Assembly: GCF_902491705.1 (NCBI RefSeq) | Contig: NZ_CABUIW010000035.1 | Span: 1-22,653, forward strand | DNA: 22,653 nucleotides | Origin: an uncultured Lactobacillus sp. | GTDB taxonomy: Bacteria; Bacillota; Bacilli; Lactobacillales; Lactobacillaceae | Direction: 5' to 3' | Shown here: positions 21,619-22,653 of the stretch, in pieces | Position numbering within the stretch: position 1 is the stretch's first letter | Layout of the letters: each line of letters starts with the position of its first letter | Made by a program: the position numbers and the translations under genes | Notes under the pieces: model-generated | What the model saw: only the letters and a program-made list of their open reading frames with translations | Told to the model about the DNA's origin: nothing | The model's database searches: none

Positions 21619-22488
21619 ATGATGCTAAAAATTATTTTAGGGATAGTTGCTGTTTTAGTTATTGTTTATATTTGTTGTGGCTTTAGAATCGTGCCACAAA
21701 ATAATGAAGGCTTGATTGAAACTTTAGGTAAATATTCTAAGACTGTTAAAGCTGGATTTATCTTTGTTTGGCCACTTTTCCAAAGAATTCGTAAGGTTCC
21801 ACTTGCTCTTCAACCACTTGAAATTTCCAAGTACTCAATCATTACTAAAGATAATGCAGAGATTACTACTAGTTTGACTTTGAACTACTTGGTAACTGAT
21901 TCATACCGTTACTTCTACAACAACACTGACTCAGTAGAATCAATGGTGCAATTGATCCGTGGTCATTTGCGTGACATCATTGGTCGAATGGACTTGAACT
22001 CAGCACTTGGCTCCACTAAGGAAATCAATGACCAATTGTTTACTGCCACTGGCGATTTGACTGATATCTACGGTATTAAAGTAGTTCGTGTTAACGTCGA
22101 TGAACTTTTGCCAAGTCCTGAAATTCAACGTGCGATGGACAAGCAACTTACTGCTGACCGTGAAAAGACTGCCGCAATTGCTAAGGCTGAAGGTGAAGCT
22201 CGTACAATTGAAATGACGACTAAAGCTAAAAACGATGCTTTGGTAGCCACTGCTAAAGCCAACGCAGAAGCTGTAAAGACGCAAGCTGATGCGGATGCTT
22301 ACCGTGTTCAAAAGATGCAAGAAGCATTGTCCAAGGCTGGCGAAGGTTACTTCAGAAATCAGAGTTTGGATAGCTTTAACCAATTGGCACAAGGTCCGAA
22401 CAACTTGGTAGTCGTTGATAAAGACGATATGACCAATCTTGGCAAGATCCCAGCAGCTAAGAAAGTTTGGGACGAGAGTGGAAAATAA
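21619..22488 (+). CDS. SPFH/band 7 (stomatin-like, QmcA/YbbK type) membrane protein
   Basis: The 289-aa product has a single N-terminal membrane segment (about 3-22). An SPFH/band 7 domain follows to about residue 180 (FRIVPQNNEGLIETLGKYSK, GFIFVWPLFQ, SKYSIITKDNAEITTSLTLN, DLNSALGSTKEI, DIYGIKVVRVNVDELLPSP). A long Ala/Glu/Lys coiled coil then spans about 180-240 (DREKTAAIAKAEGEARTIEM). Such proteins assemble into large rings or microdomains and often work with membrane proteases, but no NfeD or protease gene is visible here. GAGG at 21609 serves either ATG 21619 or ATG 21622. Downstream the region is interrupted by an IS end 27 nt after the stop. Confidence 0.93.
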   Translation: MMLKIILGIVAVLVIVYICCGFRIVPQNNEGLIETLGKYSKTVKAGFIFVWPLFQRIRKVPLALQPLEISKYSIITKDNAEITTSLTLNYLVTDSYRYFYNNTDSVESMVQLIRGHLRDIIGRMDLNSALGSTKEINDQLFTATGDLTDIYGIKVVRVNVDELLPSPEIQRAMDKQLTADREKTAAIAKAEGEARTIEMTTKAKNDALVATAKANAEAVKTQADADAYRVQKMQEALSKAGEGYFRNQSLDSFNQLAQGPNNLVVVDKDDMTNLGKIPAAKKVWDESGK

Positions 22489-22514
22489 AATAAGTTGATG
22501 CGAAAGCGGTGAAG

Positions 22515-22653
22515 TGGGACCTAAAAAGTAGACATTTTAAAACATAGGATTAATAGAGGCTTGATTCCGATATTCTTTCGGAGTTAAGCCTTTTAATCTG
22601 CTCTTTATCCTTTCTTCGTTATAGTATTTGATATATTCCTCTATAGCTTGAGC
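22515..22653 (-). mobile_element. End of an IS3-family insertion sequence (continues outside window)
   Basis: The terminal inverted repeat starts at 22515 (TGGGACCTAAAAAGTAGACA, read on +, beginning with TG as usual for IS3-family ends). The transposase 3' end follows on the minus strand. The other end and the target-site duplication lie outside. Confidence 0.85.
22537..22653 (-). CDS. IS3-family transposase (OrfB), C-terminal fragment
   Basis: The last 38 codons of the integrase-type transposase are visible and read AIEEYIKYYNEERIKSRLKG, then LTPKEYRNQA, then a stop at 22537. This is the typical IS3/IS150-group DDE transposase ending (YNxxRIxxxLxGLTPxEYR). The catalytic core is beyond the window edge. 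The stop lies only 22 nt from the IS end. Confidence 0.9.
   Translation of the reverse strand, partial: AQAIEEYIKYYNEERIKSRLKGLTPKEYRNQASINPMF

Overview
The window looks like chromosome from an AT-rich lactic acid bacterium of the Lactobacillus acidophilus/johnsonii/helveticus group. The indicators are the tuf, tig, clpX, engB housekeeping run, two SLAP-domain (S-layer type) exported proteins, a helveticin J-family bacteriocin gene, strong AGGAGG ribosome sites and many intrinsic hairpin terminators. The species cannot be fixed from sequence alone.

Layout. 1-4020 (+): the end of tuf, then tig, clpX and engB, all conserved. 3982-7761 (-): a sensory operon in the order membrane-anchored ribose-type binding protein, histidine kinase, LuxR-type response regulator, family-1 solute-binding protein. 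It diverges from 7955-11018 (+), a mannose/fructose-family PTS (EIIA, EIIB, EIIC, EIID and a small membrane protein). The gene content matches the streptococcal levQRST/levDEFGX four-component system. Here the regulator is frameshifted and the last binding protein is truncated, so the sensory arm is decaying while the PTS looks intact. The divergent promoter region holds a good cre site, two near-identical 14-bp direct repeats 33 bp apart and a sigma54-like motif.

11185-16540: two SLAP-domain exported proteins, a 41-codon stub resembling the N-terminus of an XRE-type antitoxin, and a compact locus at about 13560-13916 that is the most interesting item here. In it, a small hydrophobic peptide (36 aa, minus strand) is coupled by ATGA to a 12-aa leader ORF. 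It is opposed by a convergent RNA of about 93 nt with its own extended -10 promoter and terminator. The RNA shares direct repeats with the leader's ribosome-binding region. This is the architecture expected of a type I toxin-antitoxin module with a mok-like leader, but the peptide is not a recognisable Fst, TxpA or Hok family member. Next come a TetR regulator diverging from an unknown seven-segment membrane protein, and a second copy of the antisense-RNA terminator module.

16648-22653: a fumarate/urocanate reductase-like flavoprotein gene broken by a one-base frameshift, an exported M1-type metallopeptidase (-), a helveticin J-like gene behind a 13-bp inverted repeat, an orphan RelB/DinJ antitoxin whose C-terminus is frameshifted and whose toxin is missing, an SPFH/band 7 membrane protein, and the end of an IS3-family insertion sequence running out of the window.

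Four genes carry disabling lesions (response regulator, binding protein, flavoprotein, RelB). Two of the lesions look like deletions between short direct repeats. Either the region is undergoing gene decay or part of this reflects sequence error; raw reads would distinguish the two.
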